Source: Xylophilus sp042867185 (lineage in GTDB: Bacteria; Pseudomonadota; Gammaproteobacteria; Burkholderiales; Burkholderiaceae_C). Taken from it: a stretch of DNA of 64,000 bases. The notes beneath the pieces are model-generated. The model worked only from the letters and a program-made list of their open reading frames with translations. It did not search any database and had not been told where the DNA came from. The translations under genes and the position numbers were made by a program. Position 1 is the stretch's first letter. The number at the start of each line of letters is the position of its first letter. The stretch is taken from contig JBHZQV010000005.1 of the NCBI GenBank assembly GCA_042867185.1, forward strand, positions 124,001 to 188,000, given 5' to 3'. This document shows positions 1 through 9,111 of this stretch, piece after piece.

Positions 1-2
1 CG

Positions 3-1709
3 GCCGAGTACCTGGCCTCGTCCGAGTACCACAACCCGATGGAGATGCACGCCACCACCGCCGTCTGGGACGGCCCGGGCAGGCTGACGGTGTACGACAA
101 GACCCAGGGCGCGCAGAACTCGCGGATGTACCTGGCGCATGCGCTCAAGCTCAAAAAAGAGAACGTGCGGGTGCTCTGTCCCTACGTGGGCGGTGCCTTC
201 GGCTCGGGGCTGCGGCCGCAGTACCAGTCGCTGCTGGCGTCGATGGCGGCCCTCAAGCTGCAGCGCCCGGTGCGGGTGGTGCTGACGCGCCAGCAGATGT
301 TCAGCTTCGGCCACCGGCCCGAGGCGGTGCAGACGCTCAAGCTCTGCTGCACGCCCGACGGCCGGCTCACGTCGGTGCAGCACAGAGCGGTCACCGAAAC
401 CTCGCGCAACGAGGACTACGTGGAGGTGATCGTCAACTGGTCGGCGCTGCTCTACCCGTGCGACAACGTGGCGCTCGATTTCAAGGTGGTGCCGCTCGAC
501 CGGTTCACGCCCATGGACATGCGTGCGCCCGGCGCCGCCACCGGCGTGCATGCGCTGGAGTGCGCGATGGACGAGCTGGCCTACGCCGCCGGCCTCGACC
601 CCCTGGAACTGCGTTTGCGCAACTACGCCGAGCGCGACCACGGCGAGGACAAGCCCTTCTCCAGCAAGGCGCTGCGCGACTGCTACGCCCAGGGCGCCGA
701 GCGCTTCGGCTGGGCGCGCCGCACGGCCGCGCCGCGCTCGATGCGCGACGGCCGCACCCTCGTCGGCTGGGGCATGGCGACCGGCGTCTGGGACGCGATG
801 CAGATGCCCGGCGCCGCCCGCGCGGTGCTGCAGGCCGACGGCACGCTGTCGGTGAGCAGCGCCACCACCGACATCGGCACCGGCACCTACACCGTCATGG
901 CCCAGATCGCCGCGGCCAGCCTGGGCCTGCCGCTCGACCGGGTGGTGTTCACCCTGGGCGATTCCACGCTGCCGATGGCGCCGGTGGAGGGCGGCTCGAT
1001 GACCGTCGCCACCATCGGCACCGCGGTGCAGGCCGCCTGCCACAAGCTGGCGCGCACCCTGTTCCGGATGGTGCGGGTGCTGCCCGACGCGCCGCTGGGC
1101 AAGCCGCTGTTCGACGAGGTGGAGTTCGTCGGCGGCCGGATCCGCCTGCGGGCCGATCCGGCGCGCTCCGTGGCCTTCGACGACCTGCTGCGGCGCAGCG
1201 GGAAGGCCCGGGTGGAAGAGAAGACGATGGCGCTGCCGCACTTCCTGAAGCAGCGCAAGTTCACCCGCTCGACCCACTCGGCGGTGTTCGCCGAGGTGCG
1301 GGTCGACGAGGACTTCGGCACGGTGGAGGTGACCCGCATCGTCACCGCCATCGCGGCCGGGCGCATCGTCAACCCGCGCACCGCCACCAGCCAGATCCAG
1401 GGCGGCGTGGTCTGGGGCATCAGCCATGCGCTGCACGAGGAAGCACTGCACGACCACCGGCTGGGCAAGGTGGTGAACCACAGCTTCGCCGAGTACCACG
1501 TGCCGGTGAACCGCGACATCGGCGAGGTCGAGGTGCTCTTCGTGCCCGAGGAAGACGACGTGGTGAACCCGCTGGGCGTCAAGGGCGTGGGCGAGATCGG
1601 CATGGTCGCGGTCTCGGCCGCCATCGCCAACGCGGTGTTCCACGCCACCGGCCGGCGCCACTACAGCGTGCCGATGACGCCCGACAAGGTGATGGCCCCC
1701 GGTGACTAG
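3..1709 (+). CDS. Xanthine dehydrogenase family molybdopterin-binding (large) subunit, 5' truncated
   Basis: This is the catalytic molybdenum-cofactor subunit of a molybdenum hydroxylase, most like the PaoC/YagR type (aldehyde oxidation). The reading frame is open from the window edge, and the residues before the first Met (AEYLASSEYHNP then MEMHA) already match the family, so the true start lies upstream; about 568 residues are visible. Family landmarks are the GGAFG cofactor loop (189-203), the MRAPGA motif (about 519-536), DIGTGTY, and near the C-terminus VKGVGEIG, whose Glu is the expected catalytic base. The gene overlaps the following transporter by 8 bp, suggesting translational coupling. 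The FAD and 2Fe-2S subunits are expected upstream, outside the window. The substrate cannot be read from the sequence. Confidence 0.9.
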   Translation, partial: AEYLASSEYHNPMEMHATTAVWDGPGRLTVYDKTQGAQNSRMYLAHALKLKKENVRVLCPYVGGAFGSGLRPQYQSLLASMAALKLQRPVRVVLTRQQMFSFGHRPEAVQTLKLCCTPDGRLTSVQHRAVTETSRNEDYVEVIVNWSALLYPCDNVALDFKVVPLDRFTPMDMRAPGAATGVHALECAMDELAYAAGLDPLELRLRNYAERDHGEDKPFSSKALRDCYAQGAERFGWARRTAAPRSMRDGRTLVGWGMATGVWDAMQMPGAARAVLQADGTLSVSSATTDIGTGTYTVMAQIAAASLGLPLDRVVFTLGDSTLPMAPVEGGSMTVATIGTAVQAACHKLARTLFRMVRVLPDAPLGKPLFDEVEFVGGRIRLRADPARSVAFDDLLRRSGKARVEEKTMALPHFLKQRKFTRSTHSAVFAEVRVDEDFGTVEVTRIVTAIAAGRIVNPRTATSQIQGGVVWGISHALHEEALHDHRLGKVVNHSFAEYHVPVNRDIGEVEVLFVPEEDDVVNPLGVKGVGEIGMVAVSAAIANAVFHATGRRHYSVPMTPDKVMAPGD

Positions 1710-3150
1710 CGCCCTGCGGCCCGCGGACCTGACGGCACCCGGGGCCGTCGCGGCCGACCTCTCGGCCCCGGACGGCCTGCCGCCGGCGGCCCGGCGGCGG
1801 GCGATGTTCGTCATCATCCTGGGCATGACGCTCAGCGTGCTCGACGGCAGCATCCTGAACCTGGCGCTGCCCAGCATCGCGCACGACCTGGGCACCGACG
1901 CGGTCTCGTCGATCTGGATCGTCAACGCCTACCAGGTGGCCACGCTGGGCCTGCTGCTGCCGCTGGCCACGCTGGGCGACACGGTCGGCTACCGGCGGGT
2001 GTACCTGGGCGGCCTGGCGCTGTTCACCGCCGCCTCGGTCGGCTGCATCCTGGCGCAGACGCTGGGCCAGCTGGTCGCGGCGCGGGCGGTGCAGGGCGTG
2101 GGCGCCGCCGGGATGATGGGCGTCAACGCGGCGATGGTGCGGCTGGTGTATCCGCGCAAGCTGCTCGGCCGCGGCGTGGCGATCAACTCGGTGGTGGTGG
2201 CCACCGCGTCGGTCGCGGGGCCGACGGTGGCGGCGGCGGTGCTGTCGGTCACCAGCTGGCCGTGGCTTTTCGCGATCAACATCCCGCTGGGGATCCTGGT
2301 GCTGCTGGGCGGCCGCGCCCTGCCGCGCAACACCGCCAAGGCGGCGGGCGCGCGCCTGTCGGCGGTGGACGTGCTGCTCAACATGCTGATGTTCGGCCTG
2401 GTGTTCCTGGGCGCCGACGCGCTCGGCACCCGCACCGCCGGCACCACCGGCAGCGGCAGCGCGGCCAGCGGCGTGGCGCTGCTGGCGGCCGGCCTGGCGG
2501 TCGGCTTCTTCTACCTGCGCCGCCAGAGCCGGCTGCCGCTGCCGCTGTTCCCGGTCGACCTGCTGCGGATCCCGGTGTTCGCGCTGTCGATGTGCACCTC
2601 GGTCGCGGCCTTCGCGGCGCAGATGCTGTCGTACATCGCGCTGCCCTTCCTGCTGCTGGGCAGCTACGGCCGCAGCCACCTGGCCGCCGGCCTGCTGATC
2701 ACCGCCTGGCCGCTGGCCATCGTGGCGATCGCGCCGGTGGCGGGCCGGCTGATCGGCCGGGTGCCCGACGGGCTGCTGGGCGGCATCGGCCTGGGCATCC
2801 TGGCGACCGGCCTGGCCCTGATGGCCGCGCTGCCGGCCCAGCCGTCGGACATCGACGTGGTGTGGCGGATGGCGATGTGCGGCATCGGCTTCGGTTTGTT
2901 CCAGTCGCCCAACAACCACACCATCGTGACCACCCCGCCCGCCCACCGCTCGGGCGGCGCCAGCGGCATGCTCGGCACCGCGCGGCTGACCGGTCAGACG
3001 CTGGGGGCGGTGCTGCTGGCGGTGGTGTTCAGCGTCGCGCCGCCCGGCGGCGGGCGTGGGCCGATCGTGGCGCTGGGGCTGGCCGCGCTGCTGGCGGCCG
3101 GGGCCGGCGTGTTCAGCCTGCTGCGGTTGCGGCACAAAAAGGCGGCGTGA
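1702..3150 (+). CDS. MFS transporter, DHA2 (EmrB/QacA) family
   Basis: 482-residue integral membrane protein with a GTG start at 1702 inside the end of the upstream oxidoreductase gene. The first helix carries LSVLDGSILNLALP, typical of 14-helix DHA2 drug/proton antiporters. Motif A follows as LGDTVGYRR between helices 2 and 3, and the antiporter motif C region reads GPTVAAAVLSV then PWLFAINIPLG. Hydrophobic segments continue to the C-terminus, which ends in a short basic tail. The 8-bp overlap with the molybdenum hydroxylase gene suggests co-translation, so the exporter may handle a substrate or product of that enzyme. This link is inference; EmrB-type families rarely reveal the substrate by sequence. 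Confidence 0.9.
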   Translation: MTSALRPADLTAPGAVAADLSAPDGLPPAARRRAMFVIILGMTLSVLDGSILNLALPSIAHDLGTDAVSSIWIVNAYQVATLGLLLPLATLGDTVGYRRVYLGGLALFTAASVGCILAQTLGQLVAARAVQGVGAAGMMGVNAAMVRLVYPRKLLGRGVAINSVVVATASVAGPTVAAAVLSVTSWPWLFAINIPLGILVLLGGRALPRNTAKAAGARLSAVDVLLNMLMFGLVFLGADALGTRTAGTTGSGSAASGVALLAAGLAVGFFYLRRQSRLPLPLFPVDLLRIPVFALSMCTSVAAFAAQMLSYIALPFLLLGSYGRSHLAAGLLITAWPLAIVAIAPVAGRLIGRVPDGLLGGIGLGILATGLALMAALPAQPSDIDVVWRMAMCGIGFGLFQSPNNHTIVTTPPAHRSGGASGMLGTARLTGQTLGAVLLAVVFSVAPPGGGRGPIVALGLAALLAAGAGVFSLLRLRHKKAA

Positions 3151-3506
3151 GCCGATTGCTATCCTATTGATAGCTGACGGTCGTCGTGGGGCGCCGGCCA
3201 GCGGCCTATTCGGCTGGCAGATCGGGTGTCGGAGGCGACCGGGAGCGCCGCGTTGCGGCAGGGCGGCAAGGCGGGTCGCCACGGGCGCCAAGACCGGCCC
3301 CAGCCGGGCACTTGCGGCGCCGGCCGACGCGCAGGCCACCGCCATGCCCACGCGGCGCGGCCCTGCGTGGCCGCATGCTGGCCGCATGAACCGCACCGCC
3401 CACCCTGCCCGCGCCGCCCTCTCCCGCTTCTTCTATCTGCGTCTGTACCGGCGCGCGGTGGCGGTGGCCGGGGCGTATGGCCTCTCGGCCGTGGCCTGAC
3501 CCGCGG
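3151..3506. other. Intergenic stretch between convergent genes, with possible 37-aa ORF
   Basis: 356 bp between the MFS stop and the creatininase stop. It begins with a 17-bp palindrome (listed separately). A small open frame at 3386-3499 (+) would encode a basic 37-residue peptide (MNRTAHPARAALSRFFY...), but there is no clear ribosome-binding site and I do not recognise it. No T-tract terminator is visible. Confidence 0.3.
3158..3174. repeat. 17-bp GCTAY-N7-RTAGC palindrome, copy 1
   Basis: GCTATCCTATTGATAGC: perfect 6-bp arms (GCTATC/GATAGC) around 5 bp, starting 8 bp after the MFS stop. It is one of six exactly 17-bp copies in this window. Confidence 0.7.
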
Positions 3507-4373
3507 TCAGCCCGGCCCGTCGCCCAGGTCGGGCGTCTCGACCAGCGTCGACAGCGGCAGCGCCGCGATTTCCTGCAGCAGCACGGCCAGCTGCCGCCCC
3601 GCCGCCTCCACCATGGCGGCGCCCTTCTCGGCCGTCGCCGCCGCCGCATCGCCCGCGGCGCCCTGGCGGTTGTAGTCCTGCATCTGCCAGCCCAGCTTCG
3701 CGCTGCGGCCGTTGCCCAGGACCGGGTACTGGGCGGCCCGGTCTTCCGAAGTGGAATGGAAGCGGCGGGCCTGCGCCATGTCGACCCGCCCCGGATGCAG
3801 GTGCAGCATCATCGAGGTTTCGATGTCGCCCGCATGGATGCCGAAGCGGTGCTCGTGCGGCGGGAACAGCCCGTTGACCGCATCCGGCAGCGGCAGCGTG
3901 AACCAGCTGCTGGAATAGACGATCAGCCCGCACCGCGCCCGCAGATCGCGCGCCACCAGGTCCATCGCCCCCACCTGCCCCCCGTGGCCGTTGAGCAGCA
4001 GCAGCCGCCGGATGCCGGTGCGGGCCACCGCCTCGCCGATCTCGGTCCAGATGCGGATCAGCGTCTCGGCGCTGAAGCTCAGCGTGCCGGGAAAGGCCAG
4101 GTGCTCGGGGCTGAAACCGACCGCCTGGGTCGGCAGAAACAGGGCGTGCAGCGTGGGCGGCAGGTGCGGCAGCGACGCGGCGACCACGCCCTCGACCAGC
4201 GCGGTGTCCACGCAGAGCGGCAGATGCGGGCCGTGCTGCTCGGTGGCGGCCACGGGCAGCACCGCGACCGCGCCGGCCGCGGCACCGGTGGACCGGAGGC
4301 GGGCGAAATCGGTGGTGCGCCAGTGGGCCCAGTGGCGGGAGGACGGAAGCGGTGCGGCGGCGGCGGCGGTCAT
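3507..4373 (-). CDS. Creatininase family amidohydrolase
   Basis: 288-residue soluble protein of the creatinine amidohydrolase / MftE / FAPy-deformylase superfamily, metal-dependent cyclic-amide hydrolases. Visible motifs are the metal-binding ATEQHGPHLPL followed by the VDTAL aspartate region (about residues 42-58), NGHGG (about residue 130), and the HAGDIETS segment with its Glu in the middle of the protein. Together these are the usual metal and catalytic positions. It is the last gene of a minus-strand run and starts 22 bp after corA. The true substrate (creatinine, a formamidopyrimidine, a lactam) is not evident from the sequence or from its neighbours. Confidence 0.85.
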   Translation of the reverse strand: MTAAAAAPLPSSRHWAHWRTTDFARLRSTGAAAGAVAVLPVAATEQHGPHLPLCVDTALVEGVVAASLPHLPPTLHALFLPTQAVGFSPEHLAFPGTLSFSAETLIRIWTEIGEAVARTGIRRLLLLNGHGGQVGAMDLVARDLRARCGLIVYSSSWFTLPLPDAVNGLFPPHEHRFGIHAGDIETSMMLHLHPGRVDMAQARRFHSTSEDRAAQYPVLGNGRSAKLGWQMQDYNRQGAAGDAAAATAEKGAAMVEAAGRQLAVLLQEIAALPLSTLVETPDLGDGPG

Positions 4374-4395
4374 GGCGGCATCTTAGTGAGGCCGT

Positions 4396-5367
4396 TCACA
4401 GCCAGCCGGCGCGCCGGAAGCGGAAGTAAAGGTAGCCGCACACCACGAAGATCAGCCCCAGCGCCACCGGGTAGCCGTACTGGAATTTCAGCTCCGGCAT
4501 GTGCTCGAAGTTCATGCCCCAGATGCCCGCGAAGGCGGTGCACACCGCGAAGATGCTGGCCCAGGCCGCCAGCCGCTTGGTCACCTCGCTGTCCCCGATC
4601 GTGACCATCGACAGGTTCACCTGGATCGCGGTGCCGATGGTGTCGCGCATCGCGTCGATCGATCCGTTGATGCGGCTCAGGTGGTCGATCACGTCGCGGA
4701 AATAGTCCTGCGAGCCCATGCAGATCTGCGGCACCCGGCCGCCGTGCAGCTTGCCGACGGCCTCCAGCAGCGGCGCCACCGCGCGCTTGAGCACCAGCGC
4801 GCGGCGCTTGAGCTCGTACAGCCGGCGGATGTTGTTGTACGGCGCGCCCTTGGTGAAGATCTGCTGCTCGATCGTCTCCAGCTCCACCTCCAGCGCGTCG
4901 ATCACCGGGAAGTAGCGGTCGACCACCGCGTCCATCAGCGCGTACAGCACGAAACCCGATCCGGTCCTCAGCAGTTCGGGCTGGCGCTCGCAGCGCTCCC
5001 GCACGCCCAGGAAGCCCAGCTTGCTGCGGTTGCGCACCGAGAGCACGTAGTTCCTGCCGACGAAGACATCCACCTCGCCGACGTTGACCTCGCCGTGCTC
5101 CGGGTCGGGCTCGACCAAATGGAAGACGGCGAAGACCGAGTCGCCGTACTCCTCGATCTTCGGCCGCTGGTGGCCGTGGCGGGCGTCCTCGACCGCCAGC
5201 TCGTGCAGGCCGAACTCCCGCTGCATCTCGTCCAACTCCTCGGGCGTGGCGTCGGCCAGCGCCACCCAGACGAAGCAGCCGGGCAGCGAGACGTACTCGC
5301 TGATGTGGTCCACGGAGATGTCGGCCAGCTTGGCCCCGTCCTGGTAGGCAACGCAGTTGATCAGCAT
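4396..5367 (-). CDS. corA: Magnesium/cobalt transporter CorA
   Basis: 323-residue CorA/MIT-family divalent cation channel of the inner membrane. The long acidic cytoplasmic domain (about 1-255) includes YGDSVFAVFHLV and is followed by two C-terminal transmembrane helices. The signature GMN is at residues 284-286 (GIWGMNFEHMPEL) at the end of the first helix, the selectivity loop of the pentamer. The protein ends in a short basic tail (RFRRAGWL), as the family expects. Length and order are standard. It lies 84 bp downstream of the kinase-like gene and 22 bp upstream of the creatininase gene, so it may be part of a minus-strand operon. No Mg2+ riboswitch-like leader was recognised. Confidence 0.95.
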   Translation of the reverse strand: MLINCVAYQDGAKLADISVDHISEYVSLPGCFVWVALADATPEELDEMQREFGLHELAVEDARHGHQRPKIEEYGDSVFAVFHLVEPDPEHGEVNVGEVDVFVGRNYVLSVRNRSKLGFLGVRERCERQPELLRTGSGFVLYALMDAVVDRYFPVIDALEVELETIEQQIFTKGAPYNNIRRLYELKRRALVLKRAVAPLLEAVGKLHGGRVPQICMGSQDYFRDVIDHLSRINGSIDAMRDTIGTAIQVNLSMVTIGDSEVTKRLAAWASIFAVCTAFAGIWGMNFEHMPELKFQYGYPVALGLIFVVCGYLYFRFRRAGWL

Positions 5368-5451
5368 CGGGCGGATTCCGGCTCGTGGGGAAAAGGGGCG
5401 GCGATCTTGCCACGGCGCACCGGCGCTGCGGCAGACCGATACCGATGGCGG

Positions 5452-6276
5452 TCAGGGCACCCGGGCCGCCAGCGCCCAGGCCATCCGCGCCCGCAGCAGG
5501 TCGCGGCCCCAGCGGCGGTCGGCCGGCAGGCGGCGCAGCAGGCGCAGCCGCCGCACCGCCGTGGCGACCAGCCCCTGCACGGCCGGCGGGCGCAGCGCCA
5601 GCCAGCGGGCGAAGAGCGGCCGGGCCGCGTCGAAGGCGGCGGCCTCGTGCAGGTGCAGCGCGGCCGAATGCAGGTAGCACAGCACGTCGCGCGCCTGGCA
5701 CTGGGCCAGGGGCAGCACGGCGGCCGGGTCGTCCTCGAAATCGACGTACGCCACCGTGCCGTCGGGGCAGCGCACCAGGTTGCGGGCGAAGGCCTGGCTC
5801 AGGCAGGCGCCGGCGTCGTGGGCGGTGGCCAGGGCGTCCAGGCCGTCTGCGAAAAGGCGCAGCATCGTCTGCGGCGGCTGCGCGGTGGCGGCGTGCATCT
5901 CGACCGCCAGCGACGGCGTGTCCTGCCCCGGCGCGGCCAGGTGGCCGATCAGCAGGCCCTCGGGGCCCTCGGCCAGCACCGCCGGCACCCGCAGGCCGAG
6001 CGCGGCCAGCGCACGCAGGCGGCGCGCCTCGGTGTGGATGGCCGGCGCGCCGCCCAGGTTGGGCACCGGCCGCAGCAGCGGCAGCCGCGCGGCGCGGGCC
6101 AGCGCGCCCAGCACCCAGTAGGGCCAGCGGGCGTTGCGGGCGCCGGCCTTCTTCAGCCAGACCTGTTCGCCCTCCAGGTCGTAGTGCGCCAGCGGGCGCG
6201 GCTGGCCGGGCGCGGTGGCCTGCAAAAACCGGCGGTAGTGCGCGGCGCGGGCGGGGCCGGTCACCGCCTCAGGCAT
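5452..6276 (-). CDS. Protein-kinase-like (atypical, Kdo-kinase/RIO-like) hypothetical protein
   Basis: 274-residue soluble protein with an atypical kinase pattern. EGEQVWLKK has a candidate ATP-binding Lys at 42/43, a Glu in HTEARRL (83) can pair with it, a catalytic-loop-like stretch runs from H153 (AHDAGACLSQ) to N166 (ARN), and YVDFEDDP (D179) stands in place of DFG. The pattern resembles the WaaP/Kdo-kinase and RIO group. I recognise no named homologue. Its start overlaps the end of the upstream glutamate-synthase-like gene by 8 bp, so the two are probably co-translated. The phosphoryl acceptor, a lipid, sugar or protein, is unknown. The kinase assignment rests on motif spacing only. Confidence 0.6.
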   Translation of the reverse strand: MPEAVTGPARAAHYRRFLQATAPGQPRPLAHYDLEGEQVWLKKAGARNARWPYWVLGALARAARLPLLRPVPNLGGAPAIHTEARRLRALAALGLRVPAVLAEGPEGLLIGHLAAPGQDTPSLAVEMHAATAQPPQTMLRLFADGLDALATAHDAGACLSQAFARNLVRCPDGTVAYVDFEDDPAAVLPLAQCQARDVLCYLHSAALHLHEAAAFDAARPLFARWLALRPPAVQGLVATAVRRLRLLRRLPADRRWGRDLLRARMAWALAARVP

Positions 6277-8047
6277 GCTCGTCCACCGGCGCCTGGTACA
6301 CCGTCTGGGCGGCGGCGCCCGGGGCCGAGGGCACCAGCGGCGGCGGCTCGGCCGCGCGGAAGCTGTGGGCGCTGGCCAGCGGCCAGTAGGTCTTGAAGAC
6401 CTGGTGCTGGTCCGCCAGGTCGCCCAGGAGCGCGCCGGGCTCCACCCGCATGATCAGGTTGGCCAGCAGCCGCACTTCGGTGTCGGTCAGGCGCCGCACG
6501 ATGTGGTGGGCGGTGATCTCCTGCGGATGCTGCAGCCCGGCGGCCTGCACCAGCTCCTGCAGCGCATGCAGGGTGTTGCGGTGGAAGCTGGCGACGCGGG
6601 TGGCCTTGTCGGGCACCACCAGCGCGGTCTGGCGCAGGGCGTCCTGGGTGGCGACGCCGGTGGGGCAGTTGCCGGTGTGGCAGGTCTGGGCCTGGATGCA
6701 GCCCAGCGCCATCATGAAGCCGCGGCCGGCGTTGCACCAGTCGGCGCCCAGCGCCATGAAGCGGGCCAGGTCGAAGGCGGTGATCACCTTGCCGGCGCAG
6801 CCGACGCTGATCCGGTCGCGCAGGTTCACGCCGATCAGGGTGTTGTGCACCAGCAGCAGGCCCTCCTGCACCGGGGCGCCGACGTGGTCGGTGAACTCGA
6901 CCGGCGCGGCGCCGGTGCCGCCCTCGGCCCCGTCGACCACGATGAAGTCGGGGGTGATGCCGGTGGCCAGCATCGCCTTGACCAGCGCGAACCATTCCCA
7001 CACGTGGCCCACGCAGAACTTGAAGCCCACCGGCTTGCCGCCCGACAGGCGCCGCAGCCTGGCGATGAAATGCATCATCTCGACCGGGGTGGAGAAGGCG
7101 CTGTGCGAGGGCGGCGAGATGCAGTCGACCCCCACCGGCACGCCCCGCGCATCGGCGATCTCGACCGTGACCTTGGTGCCGGGCAGGATGCCGCCGTGGC
7201 CGGGCTTGGCGCCCTGGCTCAGTTTCACCTCGATCATCTTGATCTGCGGGTCGGTGGCTTGGGCGGCGAACTTTTCTTCGCTGAAAGTACCGTCCTCGTG
7301 GCGGCAGCCGAAGTAGCCCGAGGCCACCTGCCAGACCAGGTCGCCGCCGTGCACCCGGTGGTGTTTGGAAATCGAGCCTTCGCCGGTGTCGTGGCAGAAG
7401 CCGCCCAGCCTGGCGCCCTGGTTCAGCGCCAGGATCGCGTTGGCCGAAAGCGAGCCGAAGCTCATCGCCGAGATGTTGAACACGCTCGCCTGGTAGGGCT
7501 GGGTGCAGGGCTCGACCGAGGCCGAGGGCGCGCCCGGCCGGCCCCCGATCCACACCCGGAAATCGTGCGAGGCCAGGCGGGTCGGCGCCATCGAATGGTT
7601 GATCCACTCGTAGCCCTGCACGCCCACGTCCATCTGGGTGCCGAAGGGCCGGTTGTCGGGATCGCCCTTGGCGCGCTGGTAGACCAGGGAGCGCTGGGCG
7701 CGGGAGAAGGGCAGCGTCTCGGTGTCGCCCTCGATGAAGTACTGGCGCATCTCCGGGCGGATGTACTCCAGCAGGAAGCGCACATGGCCGATCACCGGGT
7801 AGCTGCGCAGGATGGCGTGCGGCGTCTGGCGCAGGTCGTGCAGGCCCACCAGCGACAGGGCGCCCGCCACCACCGCGGCCAGGCCCACCGCCACCGGATG
7901 CCCGGCCCAGGGCAGCCAGGCCACGCAGAGCACGCACACCAGCAGGCACAGGCCGAGGGTGGCATAGCGCAGCGGATAGCGGCCGGCCCCGCGGCGGGCG
8001 CCGTGGGTCGAGGTGCGCGGATGCGCGGGCGCGTCAGGGGTCGGCAT
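6269..8047 (-). CDS. FMN-binding glutamate synthase family protein, membrane-anchored
   Basis: 592-residue protein with two hydrophobic segments near the N-terminus (about 25-70) followed by a GltB-type FMN-binding (beta/alpha)8 domain. Landmarks are FNISAMSFGSLSANAI, the glutamate-synthase-typical GEGSISKHH, KLSQGAKPGHGG, VDGAEGGTGAAP, and a cysteine cluster (CIQAQTCHTGNC) matching the 3Fe-4S binding loop of GltB. There is no amidotransferase domain, so this is the stand-alone archaeal-type/ferredoxin-like GltS domain family and not a full GltB. It heads a minus-strand run and its 3' end overlaps the kinase-like gene. The electron donor and in vivo reaction are not established for this family. 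The start was chosen at the Met before TPDAPAHPRTS. Confidence 0.85.
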   Translation of the reverse strand: MPTPDAPAHPRTSTHGARRGAGRYPLRYATLGLCLLVCVLCVAWLPWAGHPVAVGLAAVVAGALSLVGLHDLRQTPHAILRSYPVIGHVRFLLEYIRPEMRQYFIEGDTETLPFSRAQRSLVYQRAKGDPDNRPFGTQMDVGVQGYEWINHSMAPTRLASHDFRVWIGGRPGAPSASVEPCTQPYQASVFNISAMSFGSLSANAILALNQGARLGGFCHDTGEGSISKHHRVHGGDLVWQVASGYFGCRHEDGTFSEEKFAAQATDPQIKMIEVKLSQGAKPGHGGILPGTKVTVEIADARGVPVGVDCISPPSHSAFSTPVEMMHFIARLRRLSGGKPVGFKFCVGHVWEWFALVKAMLATGITPDFIVVDGAEGGTGAAPVEFTDHVGAPVQEGLLLVHNTLIGVNLRDRISVGCAGKVITAFDLARFMALGADWCNAGRGFMMALGCIQAQTCHTGNCPTGVATQDALRQTALVVPDKATRVASFHRNTLHALQELVQAAGLQHPQEITAHHIVRRLTDTEVRLLANLIMRVEPGALLGDLADQHQVFKTYWPLASAHSFRAAEPPPLVPSAPGAAAQTVYQAPVDEHA

Positions 8048-8271
8048 CGGGGGGCTACTCCAGGGTGGGGAACGGTGTTATTCGGTGTGCGCGCGGCCCG
8101 CGCGGCTAAACTTCGGGGCCCTCTGCAGCGCGCTGCCGCCGCCTCCTGTCCGCAGGCGCGCCGCGCGCACATCGATCATAGAAGCTCGGCCGCCCTGCGC
8201 GGCATCCCGGCCCCGGCCCCTGCGCCGGCCGGGCCGGGCCCTCCCGACCGCCACCACCTCCGCCGCCCGCC

Positions 8272-9111
8272 ATGTCCGACACACCCGACACCGATCCCGC
8301 ATTGCACGCCGCCTCCGCCACCGCGCTGGCGCCGGAAGACTTCGACGCGCTCGACGACATCCTCGACGAGCTGCGCACCCGCGACGACGAGGTGCCGCAG
8401 TGGGAGTTCTGCGAAGGCTACATGGCCGCCCTGGTCTGCTGCCGCCGGGCGATCCCGCAGGAGGAATACCTGGCGGTGCTGCTGGGCGACGGCGCCGCGC
8501 CCGGTGCCGACGACGCGCCGATGGACGGCGACGGCCTGGGCGCGTTCTCGGGCGTGATCCAGCAGCGCCGCTTCCTGGAGCTGTGGCAGCGCCGCTGGGA
8601 CGACATGGTCGCCACGCTGGACACCGAGGTGCAGTCGCTCGACGCGCCCGACAGCTTCCAGCCCGAAGTGCTGGACGTGCGCGGCTCGATCGCCGCCCTG
8701 CCGCCCGAGGAGCGCCCCGAGATCGCCGAGGAGGACATCCCCTCGATCGCCCAGGTCTGGGCCCTGGGCTTCATGTACGCGGTGGAGAACTGGCCCGAGG
8801 ACTGGACCGCCCCGCGCGACAAGGAAGCCGCCCAGTGGCTCGACGAATCGCTGCAGACCATCGTCGCCCTGACCGAGCCCGACACCGGCAAGCCGACCAT
8901 CAGCATGTTCAGCGAGGACGGCCCGCCCAGCGTGAGCGAATCGCGGCTCGATGCCTACGGCGCCGCGATCTGGGCCGTCTACGACCTGCGCCGCCTGTGG
9001 AAGAGCATCGGCCCCCGGGTCGAGACGGTGCGCCGCGCCGACGTGCCGGGCCGCAACGATCCGTGCCCCTGCGGCAGCGGCAAGAAATACAAGAAGTGCC
9101 ACGGCGCCTAG
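8272..9111 (+). CDS. UPF0149 (YecA/YgfB) family protein with C-terminal SEC-C zinc motif
   Basis: 279-residue acidic soluble protein. The N-terminal two thirds form a YgfB/YecA-type alpha-helical domain (EGYMAALVC, SGVIQQRRFLELWQRRW, QVWALGFMYAVENW). The last 22 residues are a classical SEC-C zinc-binding motif (RNDPCPCGSGKKYKKCHG) as at the end of SecA and YecA. Its function is unknown; the SEC-C tail suggests metal-dependent binding to ribosome or SecB-like partners. It is divergent from the glutamate-synthase-like gene across 224 bp. The stop codon is followed immediately, with no gap, by the left arm of a long palindromic element. Confidence 0.85.
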   Translation: MSDTPDTDPALHAASATALAPEDFDALDDILDELRTRDDEVPQWEFCEGYMAALVCCRRAIPQEEYLAVLLGDGAAPGADDAPMDGDGLGAFSGVIQQRRFLELWQRRWDDMVATLDTEVQSLDAPDSFQPEVLDVRGSIAALPPEERPEIAEEDIPSIAQVWALGFMYAVENWPEDWTAPRDKEAAQWLDESLQTIVALTEPDTGKPTISMFSEDGPPSVSESRLDAYGAAIWAVYDLRRLWKSIGPRVETVRRADVPGRNDPCPCGSGKKYKKCHGA

